From an uncultured Saprospiraceae bacterium (GTDB taxonomy: Bacteria > Bacteroidota > Bacteroidia > Chitinophagales > Saprospiraceae), in the NCBI GenBank assembly GCA_937928045.1, contig CALFWO010000005.1:226726-290725 (forward strand): a DNA stretch of 64,000 nucleotides, in the 5' to 3' direction. Within the stretch, counting starts at the first letter, position 1; each line of letters begins with the position of its first letter. The notes beneath the pieces were generated by a model, which worked only from the letters and a program-made list of their open reading frames with translations, made no database searches and was not told the origin of the DNA. The position numbers and the translations under genes were made by a program. Shown here piece by piece: positions 17,792 through 26,577 of the stretch.

Positions 17792-18469
17792 ATGAAAAAT
17801 TTAATTAAAATATCGCTTTGCCTTAGCGTTCTTGTTTTTTTTACTAGTTGTTTGAATGATGACAACATGCCACAACTGAATGAAAATATAGTTGAGATTG
17901 GAGCCTTTAAACTTCTGCAATCAAGTCTTGACAAATTGCCTTATACCGACAAGACTAAAGTTCGTTTTGCGGATGAAGATGGAAATGTGGTGACCTTTAA
18001 TATCGAAGAAACAGAAGATGTATTTGATTTGGAAAAGCAATTGGTTAAGTACAGCTACTTTGAGCAGGGAGATACTGTCTTGTTGAATCACACCAGCGAG
18101 ACCAAGAAGTTTGTTGTTTCGAACGAAAGTTTTCAACTTACCTTCAATCTTACCTTGTCCGCTAATCCTTATGCGCCGGATCCAGAAAATGGCTATGTCG
18201 CAGACGTTCTAAATATTTTTTGCGTGGATCCTGACAATTCGTTGAATGCGAGTCAAGTGTTTTATCACGAGACTGATAACCGAACTTGGCCGTCGACATG
18301 GAATCCTGATCCTTTGGATGAGCTGACACTAATTGATAGTACATTTACTGAAGTTTACAATAATGACTTTGTGATGCCGAAAAATGTCATCAACTTTAAT
18401 TATGAATTTGGCATTCTATCTTTTAATGGAGTAGATGGAAGACTTTGGAGGTTTGAAAATATGGAATAA
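17792..18469 (+). CDS. predicted lipoprotein of unknown function
   Basis: 225 residues with a textbook lipoprotein signal: a basic start, a hydrophobic core, then FFTSC with Cys20 as the lipid-modified residue. LNDDN follows it, an acidic stretch resembling a surface-export signal of Bacteroidota lipoproteins. The mature part is acidic and beta-rich, with no Cys pairs or catalytic motifs that I can recognise. It stands alone between two minus-strand groups. The function is unknown. Confidence 0.72.
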   Translation: MKNLIKISLCLSVLVFFTSCLNDDNMPQLNENIVEIGAFKLLQSSLDKLPYTDKTKVRFADEDGNVVTFNIEETEDVFDLEKQLVKYSYFEQGDTVLLNHTSETKKFVVSNESFQLTFNLTLSANPYAPDPENGYVADVLNIFCVDPDNSLNASQVFYHETDNRTWPSTWNPDPLDELTLIDSTFTEVYNNDFVMPKNVINFNYEFGILSFNGVDGRLWRFENME

Positions 18470-18522
18470 AGCATTTGATAGAAAAGCTCAAGTATTTGAT
18501 AAGCAAAAACTTTTGAAATGAA

Positions 18523-19149
18523 TTAGATCGTCAATTTCAAACCGATACTTTCAATCAATGTAAATTTTCCTAAAGAGCGATAGAAAGTTCCTAATAAGTT
18601 GTCATTGTTTTTTTCCTTGCCAAATTGAAAACTGAAATTAGCATAAAGCCATAGAGGCTTGTAAATTTTGATATCTATTTCATTAAAAATTTCTATGGCG
18701 TTTAGATGGTTTTGAGTGGACCATTTAATTATATCAAAATTTCCGCCATCGGAAATGTACCTTCCGTCTTTTATTTTTGAATGTTCGAATACATAATTTA
18801 TTCCAGCACCATATACAATTTTTGATCTTCGAAGAAGATCGTACTTTGAACCAAATTTAATAACCGATTTGTTTATTTTTCCAGTAAATACTGATGGTCC
18901 TCCTTTTACATAATTGCCATAGCGTTTATATCCGAGCAGTCTAATTTCAATACGAGAATTTATCTTGCGACCATAGCCCAACCCAAAAGTGAAATTGCCA
19001 TCGTTAATTTTAGAACTCGGCCATTCAACAAATTTTGCAACTGGAATGATCAATGAGTTTTTTGAATAGGAGTTTTGACCATATAGTTGGCTTGAGCAAA
19101 ACAAAAATAAAATGTAAAAATATTTTGACAGATAAGCTTTAGTGCGCAT
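18523..19149 (-). CDS. secreted or outer-membrane protein of unknown function
   Basis: The frame could open at a TTG at 19161, but the ATG at 19149 gives a good signal peptide (AYLSKYFYILFLFCSSQLYGQ), so I use it (208 residues). The mature part has short amphipathic strands with Gly/aromatic ends (FTFGLGYGRKIN, IVYGAGINYVFEH, PLWLYANFSFQFG) and ends in a hydrophobic strand (FTLIESIGLKLTI), which suggests a small outer-membrane beta barrel. It overlaps the upstream gene by 11 bp, so the pair is translationally linked. No known family is recognised. Confidence 0.62.
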   Translation of the reverse strand: MRTKAYLSKYFYILFLFCSSQLYGQNSYSKNSLIIPVAKFVEWPSSKINDGNFTFGLGYGRKINSRIEIRLLGYKRYGNYVKGGPSVFTGKINKSVIKFGSKYDLLRRSKIVYGAGINYVFEHSKIKDGRYISDGGNFDIIKWSTQNHLNAIEIFNEIDIKIYKPLWLYANFSFQFGKEKNNDNLLGTFYRSLGKFTLIESIGLKLTI

Positions 19150-20389
19150 TTTCTTTCTCAATTAGTTTTTGGATCTCCTTGTCGATAGATTCGATGTCAT
19201 TCCAATCAATTGAAATATTCATTTCAGGGAACAATTCATTTAACTTGTATAAAGAAAAATCACATACCCTGAAGTTAGCTTCAAACTGTACATTATAATG
19301 TCTTTGCCAATTGTAAGCAATTATTTTTGAATCCTTTAATTGGTCATCTATTCTTAGTAATTCAATCAAAATAGATTTTGCCCATCTGTTTTCAGTTAGT
19401 GCTATTTCATTAAATATAGAATGCCAAATAAATCTAGTTCTATTTCTTTTAAATTTACTATATCTTTCTGTTGATACAATGTCGGCTAGTACATCAAATG
19501 GAATATGAGATTTTGCATGCTTAAAAATATAGGCAGTACATTGTATTCCGTTATCAGCCATGCAGCGATAATCGTAAATATCATGTAAACAATCTTCCAT
19601 TGCTAGGTCTTTTTCTAAACCTAATTTCATTGCCATATCCACAATATGCAAATTAGACTTGCAGGGGTATTTTGTCTCCTTGTAGATTTCTTCTAAATAA
19701 AATAGGGCCTTAGTGGTATCTCCATGAATAGCTAAGTTTTTCACAGTACGCAATCTGCTCCCAGAATACTTGTATTCATAGTTTGATAAGTAAAAATCTA
19801 TGGCTTTTGAATTTGAAAGATGCTTGGTCTCATTGTACCATTTATTAATGACCTTAATCAATTGTTCTCTCTCTTCTAGTGGTTTATCTGATAATCTCGA
19901 TCGATTAGAAGTTGAATTGTTAAAAAAATAGATACCGCTAATTTCTTCAATTAATTTGATAGCAATGTCTGATGCACATAAGTAAAAATGAGATTCATCC
20001 CATTCTGAACTTTTGTTTACCCATCTTGTGGCAAAATCCTTTTCTAAGAATTGAACTAAATCCGGCAGAATATCTCTGCCCATTGAATTGAAATCTTTGA
20101 ATAGTTTTTCTTGATCATATCCGTCCTTAAAGAAATGATTGAATTGCCGGATGAAAATATTTTTATTTGAAGATTTTAAATACTTTTCTGTATTTAAAAC
20201 ATCCCGAAGTTCTCTGTCTTTATTAGGATAATTTGCACGAATGGAATCGGCAATTTGCTTCCAGTCAACACCATTTAAAATTAGGTTAGGAACATAGTTT
20301 GCTTCTTTTTTCCAGTCCTTAAAATCTTGACAAAAGCTATTTATCTGTCCTGAAAGTATTAGAAAAATAATGATGGATATGTTTTTCAT
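19139..20389 (-). CDS. secreted helical-repeat protein of unknown function
   Basis: 416 residues. The signal peptide (1-20, ending NSFCQ) leads into a helix-rich, highly charged body with many Trp, Lys and Asp residues. A Cys-containing stretch, MEDCLHDIYDYRCMADNGIQ, lies near residue 265. Helix pairs such as AIHGDTTKALFYLEEIYKET resemble HEAT- or TPR-like repeats, but no standard family is evident. Its 3' end overlaps the start of the outer-membrane-like gene 18523-19149 by 11 bp, so the two are likely made together. Codon and base composition match the neighbours. Confidence 0.6.
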   Translation of the reverse strand: MKNISIIIFLILSGQINSFCQDFKDWKKEANYVPNLILNGVDWKQIADSIRANYPNKDRELRDVLNTEKYLKSSNKNIFIRQFNHFFKDGYDQEKLFKDFNSMGRDILPDLVQFLEKDFATRWVNKSSEWDESHFYLCASDIAIKLIEEISGIYFFNNSTSNRSRLSDKPLEEREQLIKVINKWYNETKHLSNSKAIDFYLSNYEYKYSGSRLRTVKNLAIHGDTTKALFYLEEIYKETKYPCKSNLHIVDMAMKLGLEKDLAMEDCLHDIYDYRCMADNGIQCTAYIFKHAKSHIPFDVLADIVSTERYSKFKRNRTRFIWHSIFNEIALTENRWAKSILIELLRIDDQLKDSKIIAYNWQRHYNVQFEANFRVCDFSLYKLNELFPEMNISIDWNDIESIDKEIQKLIEKENAH

Positions 20390-20445
20390 TTCCTTATAGC
20401 CTTATTTTGATGAACTTGTTATTGTTTAATTTTTAACATTCTAAG

Positions 20446-21639
20446 TTAGTAATTTTTGGAATTCAATTCACTGGCTAATTTGAATCCCATGCTAAAACAT
20501 GCCTGAAGCAAATAGCCTCCTGTGGGGGCATCCCAATCTAGCATTTCGCCAATACAATAATTTTCAGGTAAATCAATCAATTGGAATTTGGTATCTACAG
20601 CTTTTAATGAAATTCCACCCACTGAGGAAATAGCTTGATCAATCGGTGCCATTCCGCTAATTTTTAATGGAAGTTGTTTAATGTATTTTGAAAGTTTTTC
20701 TTTATTAAGAAATTCCTCCTTTGTTATTGATTGTTTCAGCAGTGCCAGTTGCGCTTTGGACAATTTTAGAGATCGCTTGAGTATTTCTGTTACTTTCTTA
20801 TTGGCGCTATCATTTAGCTTTTTTAAAACGTCAGCTTCCGAAATAGTTGGTTTTAAATCCAAATATATAGTAGCTGGAATTGATAGGTTGAGAGCTTTTC
20901 TTATGTTAGGACTTAACGCATAAATCGCATTCCCTTCTATTCCATAATTTGTTAGAACGATTTCCCCTTTAATGGTTTTATTCGAAATAGAAATTGAAAT
21001 GTTTTTGAGCGGTTTGCCTTCATGCGCTTGAATAAAATTTTTGGGCCAATCTATTTTGTACCCACAGTTAGAAGGAGAAAATGGAACTGTTTTGATATTC
21101 ATTCTTGCAAAGTTTTTCAACCAACGGCCATCCGATCCAGTGATTTTCCAACTGCCACCGCCTAAAGCAAATACGGCACTGTCTGCTTTAATAACTCCGC
21201 GATTCTCAAATATTAAGTTACCTGATTGGTCCCAGCCATTCCACTTATGATTGTATTTGATCTGAACATTATTTTCTTCAAGTCGCCTTTTAATACAATT
21301 AAGCACTTCGATAGGCTTGATTCCTTTTTCCGGAAAAATACGTTTGCTGGTACCAACAAAAGTAGGTATCCCGATTTCATTTAACCAAGTCCGAAAATTT
21401 TCATTGTCGAAATACGAAAGACTACTTTTGAGGAAACTAGCTGGTGTGTATTGATTGGCGAAGGCCGGCATTGGCGTAGCATGAGTCAGGTTAAATCCAC
21501 CTTTCCCAGCGACTAAAAATTTGCGACCCAAAGCTTTGTTTCGATCATAAATTGTCACTTCGAATAGCGCAGTATTAAGCTGAGTAGCCAAGGCCATTCC
21601 GGCAGGTCCGCCTCCAACAATAGCAATAGATTTTTTCAC
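20446..21639 (-). CDS. FAD-dependent oxidoreductase, BaiN/HI0933-like (TIGR03862-type)
   Basis: 397 residues. The N-terminal dinucleotide-binding motif IVGGGPAGMALA and the segment GRKFLVAGKGGFNLTH identify the BaiN/HI0933 flavoprotein superfamily. The RIFPEKG segment, the middle LTNYGIEGNAIYALS and the C-terminal GEMLDWDAPTGGYLLQ are typical of the TIGR03862 branch. FAD binding is well supported; the substrate is unknown. There is no ATG at this N-terminus. Either TTG at 21645 or GTG at 21639 must start it, and GTG gives the family-like (M)KKSIAIVGGG, so I chose it. Confidence 0.9.
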   Translation of the reverse strand: MKKSIAIVGGGPAGMALATQLNTALFEVTIYDRNKALGRKFLVAGKGGFNLTHATPMPAFANQYTPASFLKSSLSYFDNENFRTWLNEIGIPTFVGTSKRIFPEKGIKPIEVLNCIKRRLEENNVQIKYNHKWNGWDQSGNLIFENRGVIKADSAVFALGGGSWKITGSDGRWLKNFARMNIKTVPFSPSNCGYKIDWPKNFIQAHEGKPLKNISISISNKTIKGEIVLTNYGIEGNAIYALSPNIRKALNLSIPATIYLDLKPTISEADVLKKLNDSANKKVTEILKRSLKLSKAQLALLKQSITKEEFLNKEKLSKYIKQLPLKISGMAPIDQAISSVGGISLKAVDTKFQLIDLPENYCIGEMLDWDAPTGGYLLQACFSMGFKLASELNSKNY

Positions 21640-21790
21640 CCACAAGTTTAGTTAAATTTGAGTTGGAATTGGAATGCAATTTTACGTTAGGATTTTATAC
21701 CATTTATTGTCATCCAAATCATTTGCGAACAAATCATTTTCGTAACTTTAAGAAAGTACAAAAGTCAATCATTTAAAATATAAAAGGAAA

Positions 21791-23263
21791 TTGAAAAGAG
21801 TATTATTTGTAAGTATACTGGGTATTATCAATCTGATAGGATGTTCTTCTATCCAATCACAAGGTTCCTTTAAGTATATAACGCCATCAAGTATTGAAGT
21901 TGATTCTATTGAAGCAATTGTAAGGCAAGAAATTGCCAATGGCCAAGAAGTAATGCTTTACTTTTCAGCATATTATTGTCCTCCTTGTAAAAAAATAGAA
22001 AAAGCGCTTGAAGATGAATCGAGATTCACTGCTGTCGGAAATGTCTCAGTGATTGATATCGATGAGAATATGACAAAAGGCCAAGGGACTATTCATCCCT
22101 TATGGAAAAAACTTAATGTAAGAGCAGTACCGACTATTCATTTGGTGGATGGAAATTTGGATTCGTCCAATAGGTGTATGTCGCGAAAATGGAAAACGCC
22201 AAGTAAAAAGTTAAACAATTTTATTGAAGCGTTTTGGCCTGATAAGACGAAGGAGGAAAAAGAGTACCAGGAGCTTAGGAGTTTGGGCGCCCAAACTGAG
22301 AACAAGTTGAAAAATGAACTTTCTCAAGATGAATTGATTTCGGAAGTATCCCGAAAATCTTGGAGGCAAGACTACTTGAATGATATCATTAGAGAAAATT
22401 CTAGAGGGAAGGAAATTGTAAATTCAGCAGCAGAGTTGGACAGTTTGGTGAAGATCGGAAGGCACCTGAATATCACTGCTATGCGACTGCATGCCAAAAG
22501 GGGAGAAGAAAATGTTGATTCCAAATTGCTTTACAAAGCCTTATCAAAATTTGAACAACTTATCTACTTAGAATTGGTCACCTTCAACTTTTTTCCAGAA
22601 GAGGTGTACCAGCTTACTAATTTAAAGTCCTTGAAAACTTCAGCTGGAAATATTAATCACGAGCTTTCTCCGAAATTTGCTCAATTAAAAGAACTCCAGA
22701 CCATCGAATTTAGTTTTAGTAATATAAAGTTTCCAAGCAATGTAAATTTGTTAGAAAATTTGGAGCATGTTGTTTATTATAATAATAAGCTCAAACAACC
22801 ACGCTCTTTTTATCAATTGCCAAAATTGAAAACCTTGTCATACTACGTAAAAGACAAAGAAGAATTAGAAGGAATTTATAAATTAAGGAATTTGGAATTT
22901 TTGTCGATTAATTATTTTCATGAGGATCTTGCAAAATTGGACAATTTGAAAGCTTTAAAATTAGGAATGTTAGGTGCTTATGAAATACCAGCCAAAGATT
23001 TTAAAGGATTTCCTAAATTAAAGTTGTTGTATATACCCTTTGGTAATCAATCAGTTGCTCCTGAATTTATTAGCAATATCAGTACACTCCGGGGTTTAAT
23101 CTTTAGCAATTGCGCAAGCTTAAGAGAAGTTCCAGCATCTTATACGAACTTGAAAAATTTGAAATATTTGCAATTTGGGTTTTACAATGAGATCCCGGAA
23201 TACAGTATACCAAAGCAATTGACAGTAGCACCGATTATTTACTCTAGAAGATTAACCAGTTAG
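21791..23263 (+). CDS. lipoprotein with thioredoxin domain fused to leucine-rich repeats
   Basis: 490 residues starting at TTG (21791), preceded by AAAAGGAAA. No ATG is placed to give the signal peptide. A lipobox-like LIGC puts the acylated Cys near residue 18. Residues 35-150 are a thioredoxin fold with the active site Cys63-Pro-Pro-Cys66 and the cis-Pro loop [12 protein letters not shown]. Residues 215-485 are about 11 irregular leucine-rich repeats of 20-23 residues, with spaced Leu and Asn such as [19 protein letters not shown] and [10 protein letters not shown] Trx-LRR lipoprotein is an uncommon architecture. A periplasmic or surface thiol-disulfide role with protein binding by the LRR is inferred only. 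The VF530 gene starts 2 nt after the stop. Confidence 0.8.
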   Translation: MKRVLFVSILGIINLIGCSSIQSQGSFKYITPSSIEVDSIEAIVRQEIANGQEVMLYFSAYYCPPCKKIEKALEDESRFTAVGNVSVIDIDENMTKGQGTIHPLWKKLNVRAVPTIHLVDGNLDSSNRCMSRKWKTPSKKLNNFIEAFWPDKTKEEKEYQELRSLGAQTENKLKNELSQDELISEVSRKSWRQDYLNDIIRENSRGKEIVNSAAELDSLVKIGRHLNITAMRLHAKRGEENVDSKLLYKALSKFEQLIYLELVTFNFFPEEVYQLTNLKSLKTSAGNINHELSPKFAQLKELQTIEFSFSNIKFPSNVNLLENLEHVVYYNNKLKQPRSFYQLPKLKTLSYYVKDKEELEGIYKLRNLEFLSINYFHEDLAKLDNLKALKLGMLGAYEIPAKDFKGFPKLKLLYIPFGNQSVAPEFISNISTLRGLIFSNCASLREVPASYTNLKNLKYLQFGFYNEIPEYSIPKQLTVAPIIYSRRLTS

Positions 23264-23264
23264 T

Positions 23265-23492
23265 ATGAAAGAAAATCAAGAACAGCCGAACAATCCATTG
23301 CACGGTGTTAAATTGGTGAATATGGTGGAGTATCTCGTGGATACTTATGGCTGGGGAGCGCTTGGCGATCGGATTGATATTCGTTGCTTTACAATCGAAC
23401 CTTCCGTGAAATCTAGTCTAAAGTTTCTGCGTAAAACCCCGTGGGCTAGAAAAAAAGTCGAAGACTTATACCTTTATACCATTAGCCAATAA
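23265..23492 (+). CDS. VF530 family DNA-binding protein (DUF2132)
   Basis: 75-residue cytosolic protein. NPLHGVKL followed by [15 protein letters not shown] and then [21 protein letters not shown] is the nearly invariant core of the VF530 family (DUF2132). This is a small helical fold suggested to bind DNA from the Vibrio fischeri VF530 structure. It starts 2 nt after the stop of the thioredoxin-LRR lipoprotein gene and is probably translated from the same message, although a functional link is not obvious. Confidence 0.93.
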   Translation: MKENQEQPNNPLHGVKLVNMVEYLVDTYGWGALGDRIDIRCFTIEPSVKSSLKFLRKTPWARKKVEDLYLYTISQ

Positions 23493-23585
23493 AAATCTCC
23501 CGAATATGCAACTACTGAAAGTTCGTGGTGTCTTTAGGTAGTAATCCAATTGATACGACCATTTTTTCACCAAAGAAATTCCAAA

Positions 23586-24302
23586 ATGAAAAAGCATTTT
23601 CATCTCATTGCATTATTTACCTTTCTTTTTGCTTTCACTGTATCCGCTCAAACTATTCAACCTTCCGGAAATATAATTTCTAAGGACTATGACCATGTTG
23701 GTTTTGACGGATTAAACATTTCAACAGATTTTAACGCTGTAGTAACAAAAGGGGATAAGATTTCTGTTCGTATTGAATGTGATGATAATTTGGTGCCATA
23801 TATTTTAGTTGAAAACAAAGGCGGAGTACTTCATGTAAGACACCAAAATAGTATGGGAATTCGAGGAAAGGAGACTTTGATCGCGCATATTACTATGCCA
23901 CAATTGAATTCCGTGAACGGTTCTGCAGATGCGATTATTGAATTGAAGAATAATTTTGATTCTCAAAATATGACGATTGATTTAAGCGGAGATAGCGTCA
24001 TGAAAGGGGAAATTAGCGTAGGTAATTTAAATGTAAAATTAAGAGGAGATTCTTACTTGAAAGTTCGGGGAACTGCTAATAATGTAAATGCTCGTTTGAG
24101 AGGGGATAGTGAGATTAAATATTTTGATTTTATAGTCAAAGATTTGAATCTAGATCTGGATGGAGATAGTATAGCAGAATTGACCGTTGAGAATTCAATG
24201 AGTATTGAATTGGATGGAGATAGCGAGATGAGATATAAAGGTTCTCCAAAAATCATTAGACAATCTATTCGAGGAGACTCAGATGTTACAAAATTAAACT
24301 GA
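23586..24302 (+). CDS. DUF2807 (head-GIN domain) secreted protein
   Basis: The frame opens at a TTG at 23550, but the ATG at 23586 gives the proper signal peptide (MKKHFHLI ... AFTVSAQ), so it is taken as the start (238 residues). The body is the DUF2807 putative auto-transporter adhesin head fold. FDGLNISTDFNAVVTKGD is followed by a right-handed helix of short strands punctuated by repeated Gly-Asp-Ser turns (SGDS, RGDS, DGDS), at least six of them. The family is periplasmic or surface-located and widespread in Bacteroidota, with unknown function. A strong terminator follows. Confidence 0.9.
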   Translation: MKKHFHLIALFTFLFAFTVSAQTIQPSGNIISKDYDHVGFDGLNISTDFNAVVTKGDKISVRIECDDNLVPYILVENKGGVLHVRHQNSMGIRGKETLIAHITMPQLNSVNGSADAIIELKNNFDSQNMTIDLSGDSVMKGEISVGNLNVKLRGDSYLKVRGTANNVNARLRGDSEIKYFDFIVKDLNLDLDGDSIAELTVENSMSIELDGDSEMRYKGSPKIIRQSIRGDSDVTKLN

Positions 24303-24362
24303 TAATTGAAGTTTGTAAGTAGTTAATTAAAATTCGTTTTTCTAAAATATATCTTTGCCTCT

Positions 24363-24397
24363 AAAAGACCACTAGTACCTAACTAGTGGTCTTTTTT
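24363..24397 (+). terminator. strong intrinsic terminator
   Basis: AAAAGACCACTAGT pairs perfectly with ACTAGTGGTCTTTT around a 5-nt loop, followed by TT. It closes the DUF2807 gene 61 nt after its stop. Confidence 0.93.
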
Positions 24398-24522
24398 GTT
24401 TAAATCAGCCCATTTTGTCTATTTGATAGCGATCTTTCATTATCTATAGTAGTATGTTTGCGATAATTTAGTAAATTTCTGCCGAATTAGAGGGTTTGTA
24501 GAAAAATAGTAAAAGGCGCTCC

Positions 24523-25617
24523 ATGAGCTTTATTAAATCACTTTTTGGAATAAAGGATGATGCAATTAATTCGTATCAGGATTTTTGGAACTGGTTCTCA
24601 AAGAATCAAAAGAAATTTTTTCGAACCGTCAAACATCACAATAATATTGAAGTTGATTTTTTCGATAAGCTGTCACCTAAACTGGAAGAATTGAAAGAAG
24701 GGTATTATTTCGTCACAGGAATGATGGAGGACGAGATTGCTGAATTGATATTTACGGCGGATGGAACAATCAAGAATTTTGTTTTCATTGAAGAACTTGT
24801 AAGTGCTGCTCCAAAAATTTCTAATTGGAAATTTACTGCGCATAAACCTGCTTTAGATATTGAAGATGTCTCAATCTCCATAGCAGGCTATGAATTCAAC
24901 GCTCAAAATCTATTTTTTTATTCCAATGAGCTTAAAGAATATCCAGATGAAATAGATATCACCATTATTTATGATCATTACCATGAGAAGGATAAAGCCG
25001 TAATTACAAATGGCGTGTTTATTTTCCTAGATAATTTTCTCGGAGAATTAGATTTTGCAATTAATGTGGATGCCGTTTCAATAAAAGATAAGTCTAGTGC
25101 CACAGAATCAATTGTTCCAATCGCTAAACTAAAGGACTTTTTAAATTGGAGAAGAAAAGAGTTTGTAGAAAAATATGACGGCCTCCGATACAATACAGAA
25201 AATGACAACTATGCAATTTTAGAAGCGGAGCTTAAATCAGGGAACAATCTCGTTGCAACCATAAATACAGATCTCTTAGATTGGGACAGTAAGGCATCTC
25301 ATCCATGGGTGGTAAAAGTCGATTTACAATATGGAGATAACGGGAGTCATGGAATGCCGGACAAAGAAACTATGGTGATTTTGGAAAAGATTGAAGATGA
25401 TATTCTAGTGGAATTAAAAGACCATGAAGGGTACCTGGCAATCGGAAGACAAACGGCTGAAGGAGTGCGAGAGTTGTACTATTGTTGTAAAGATTTTAGA
25501 AAGCCCTCAAAAGTTCTGCATCATATCTTTCAAAAATATAATAATGATATGGCCATGGATTATGAAATATTTAAAGATAAATATTGGGTGAGTTTCAATC
25601 GCTTTGTTGTTCGATAA
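24523..25617 (+). CDS. DUF695 domain protein
   Basis: 364-residue cytosolic protein without signal peptide. The last 130 residues fit DUF695: LVATINTDLLDWDSKASHPW, then LQYGDNGSHGMPDKETM, EKIEDDIL and AIGRQTAEGVRELYYCCKD. The N-terminal 210 residues (YQDFWNWFSKNQKKFFRTV ... LEELKEGYYFVTGMMEDE) resemble the region that often precedes DUF695 in Bacteroidota, probably a further domain of unknown role. The domain is common in stand-alone cytosolic proteins with no established activity. It is monocistronic, starting 126 nt after the terminator at 24363. Confidence 0.82.
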   Translation: MSFIKSLFGIKDDAINSYQDFWNWFSKNQKKFFRTVKHHNNIEVDFFDKLSPKLEELKEGYYFVTGMMEDEIAELIFTADGTIKNFVFIEELVSAAPKISNWKFTAHKPALDIEDVSISIAGYEFNAQNLFFYSNELKEYPDEIDITIIYDHYHEKDKAVITNGVFIFLDNFLGELDFAINVDAVSIKDKSSATESIVPIAKLKDFLNWRRKEFVEKYDGLRYNTENDNYAILEAELKSGNNLVATINTDLLDWDSKASHPWVVKVDLQYGDNGSHGMPDKETMVILEKIEDDILVELKDHEGYLAIGRQTAEGVRELYYCCKDFRKPSKVLHHIFQKYNNDMAMDYEIFKDKYWVSFNRFVVR

Positions 25618-25717
25618 GTCTTCGTATTTTTAAGGACTAGTCAGCGTTAGGATTTAATTGTAACTTTCGCAATAGAAATATTTTTAGAAAGGATTTAAAT
25701 TGGACTAAAAATTAGAA

Positions 25718-26143
25718 ATGCAATCAATTACTTTTTTAACCTTTGTAGGAGAGCAGTGTGGAAAGGCAAAGAAGGCTATAGAATTTTACACATCGATCTT
25801 TCCCAATTCAACAATAGAAAGTATCGTGAACTATGCAGAAGGTGAACCCGGCGGCACACCAGATTTGGTTAAATACGGCGTTTTTACTTTGAACGGTATC
25901 GAATACAGATTTTCGGAAAGCAATTATAATCATACTTGGTCATTTACACCAGCCGTTTCTCTTTTTGTAGATTGTGACTCAGAGATAGAAATCAAAGCTT
26001 TGTTTAAAAAGCTTTCTGGGAATGGTGGTCAGGTCATGATACCGCTTGATAATTATGGCCCGGACAATTATGGCTTCGGTAAAATGTTTGGATGGTGTGA
26101 AGATCAATACGGTATTTCTTGGCAACTCAATCTGATTGACTAA
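25718..26143 (+). CDS. VOC family (PhnB/glyoxalase-fold) protein
   Basis: 141 residues, close to the normal size of the PhnB-like VOC subfamily. FLTFVGEQCGKAKKAIEFYTSIFPNSTIESI at the start, PAVSLFVDCDSEIEIKALFKKLS in the middle and YGFGKMFGWCEDQYGISWQL at the end are characteristic of this 3-demethylubiquinone-methyltransferase-like branch. The metal-binding pattern of enzymatic VOC proteins is not obvious here, so substrate and activity are unknown. It is followed 38 nt later by a hairpin terminator. Confidence 0.88.
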   Translation: MQSITFLTFVGEQCGKAKKAIEFYTSIFPNSTIESIVNYAEGEPGGTPDLVKYGVFTLNGIEYRFSESNYNHTWSFTPAVSLFVDCDSEIEIKALFKKLSGNGGQVMIPLDNYGPDNYGFGKMFGWCEDQYGISWQLNLID

Positions 26144-26180
26144 TTTCCAATAGCGAGATCAGTAGAGTCGCTGAAAATAA

Positions 26181-26216
26181 AAAAAAGCCATACCAGGAGG
26201 GTCGGTATGACTTTTA
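26181..26216 (+). terminator. intrinsic terminator of the VOC gene
   Basis: AAAAGCCATACC pairs with GGTATGACTTTT with one mismatch around a 9-nt loop, preceded by an A-run and followed by T-rich sequence. Confidence 0.82.
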
Positions 26217-26353
26217 ATTCAAATGAGAAACAGTTCAAAGATACCACCGCAATTGGCTTCATTTTTCTACCATTTAGAAAGTGGTCGGTTTGGTTTAGAA
26301 AACGGTCTTTGAAATTCCTTTTTGTACAAAAACTTCATCTTTTTTGACTATTT
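26217..26353 (+). other. intergenic stretch with no recognised element
   Basis: AT-rich sequence between the VOC terminator and the GC-rich structured element at 26354. No convincing reading frame, promoter motif or hairpin was seen. Confidence 0.5.
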
Positions 26354-26468
26354 GGGGCTTACCCTTTGCGAGCAGTCATGCTCAGAAAGGGTCGGGCTAT
26401 TCGTGATTCCGCTGCGCTCCAATCCTACGGATACCACCATTTGGGCGGCTCACTACTATCCCTAAGCC
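26354..26468 (+). other. GC-rich structured intergenic element
   Basis: This stretch is clearly richer in G+C than its surroundings and contains nested pairing. An outer helix joins GGCTTA (26356-26361) to TAAGCC (26463-26468). A hairpin follows, with ACCCTTT (26361-26367) against AAAGGGT (26386-26392) and inside it GAGCA against TGCTC with loop GTCA. The stretch GGGTCGGGCTATTCG ... CTACTATCCCTAAGCC resembles an intergenic repeat that I remember seeing widely in Bacteroidota genomes, but no second good copy is in this window. It lies about 110 bp upstream of rlmA. It could be a dispersed repeat or a non-coding RNA. There is no reading frame of note. Confidence 0.5.
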
Positions 26469-26577
26469 ATAAGGAACGCTATTAGTCCAGTTTTTCATTG
26501 TCCTAGTAAACCAGCGGAGTACCCCCAGATTATTAGTCAATTATCCCTATCATTGCTTCATAAATATTCGCATAGCA

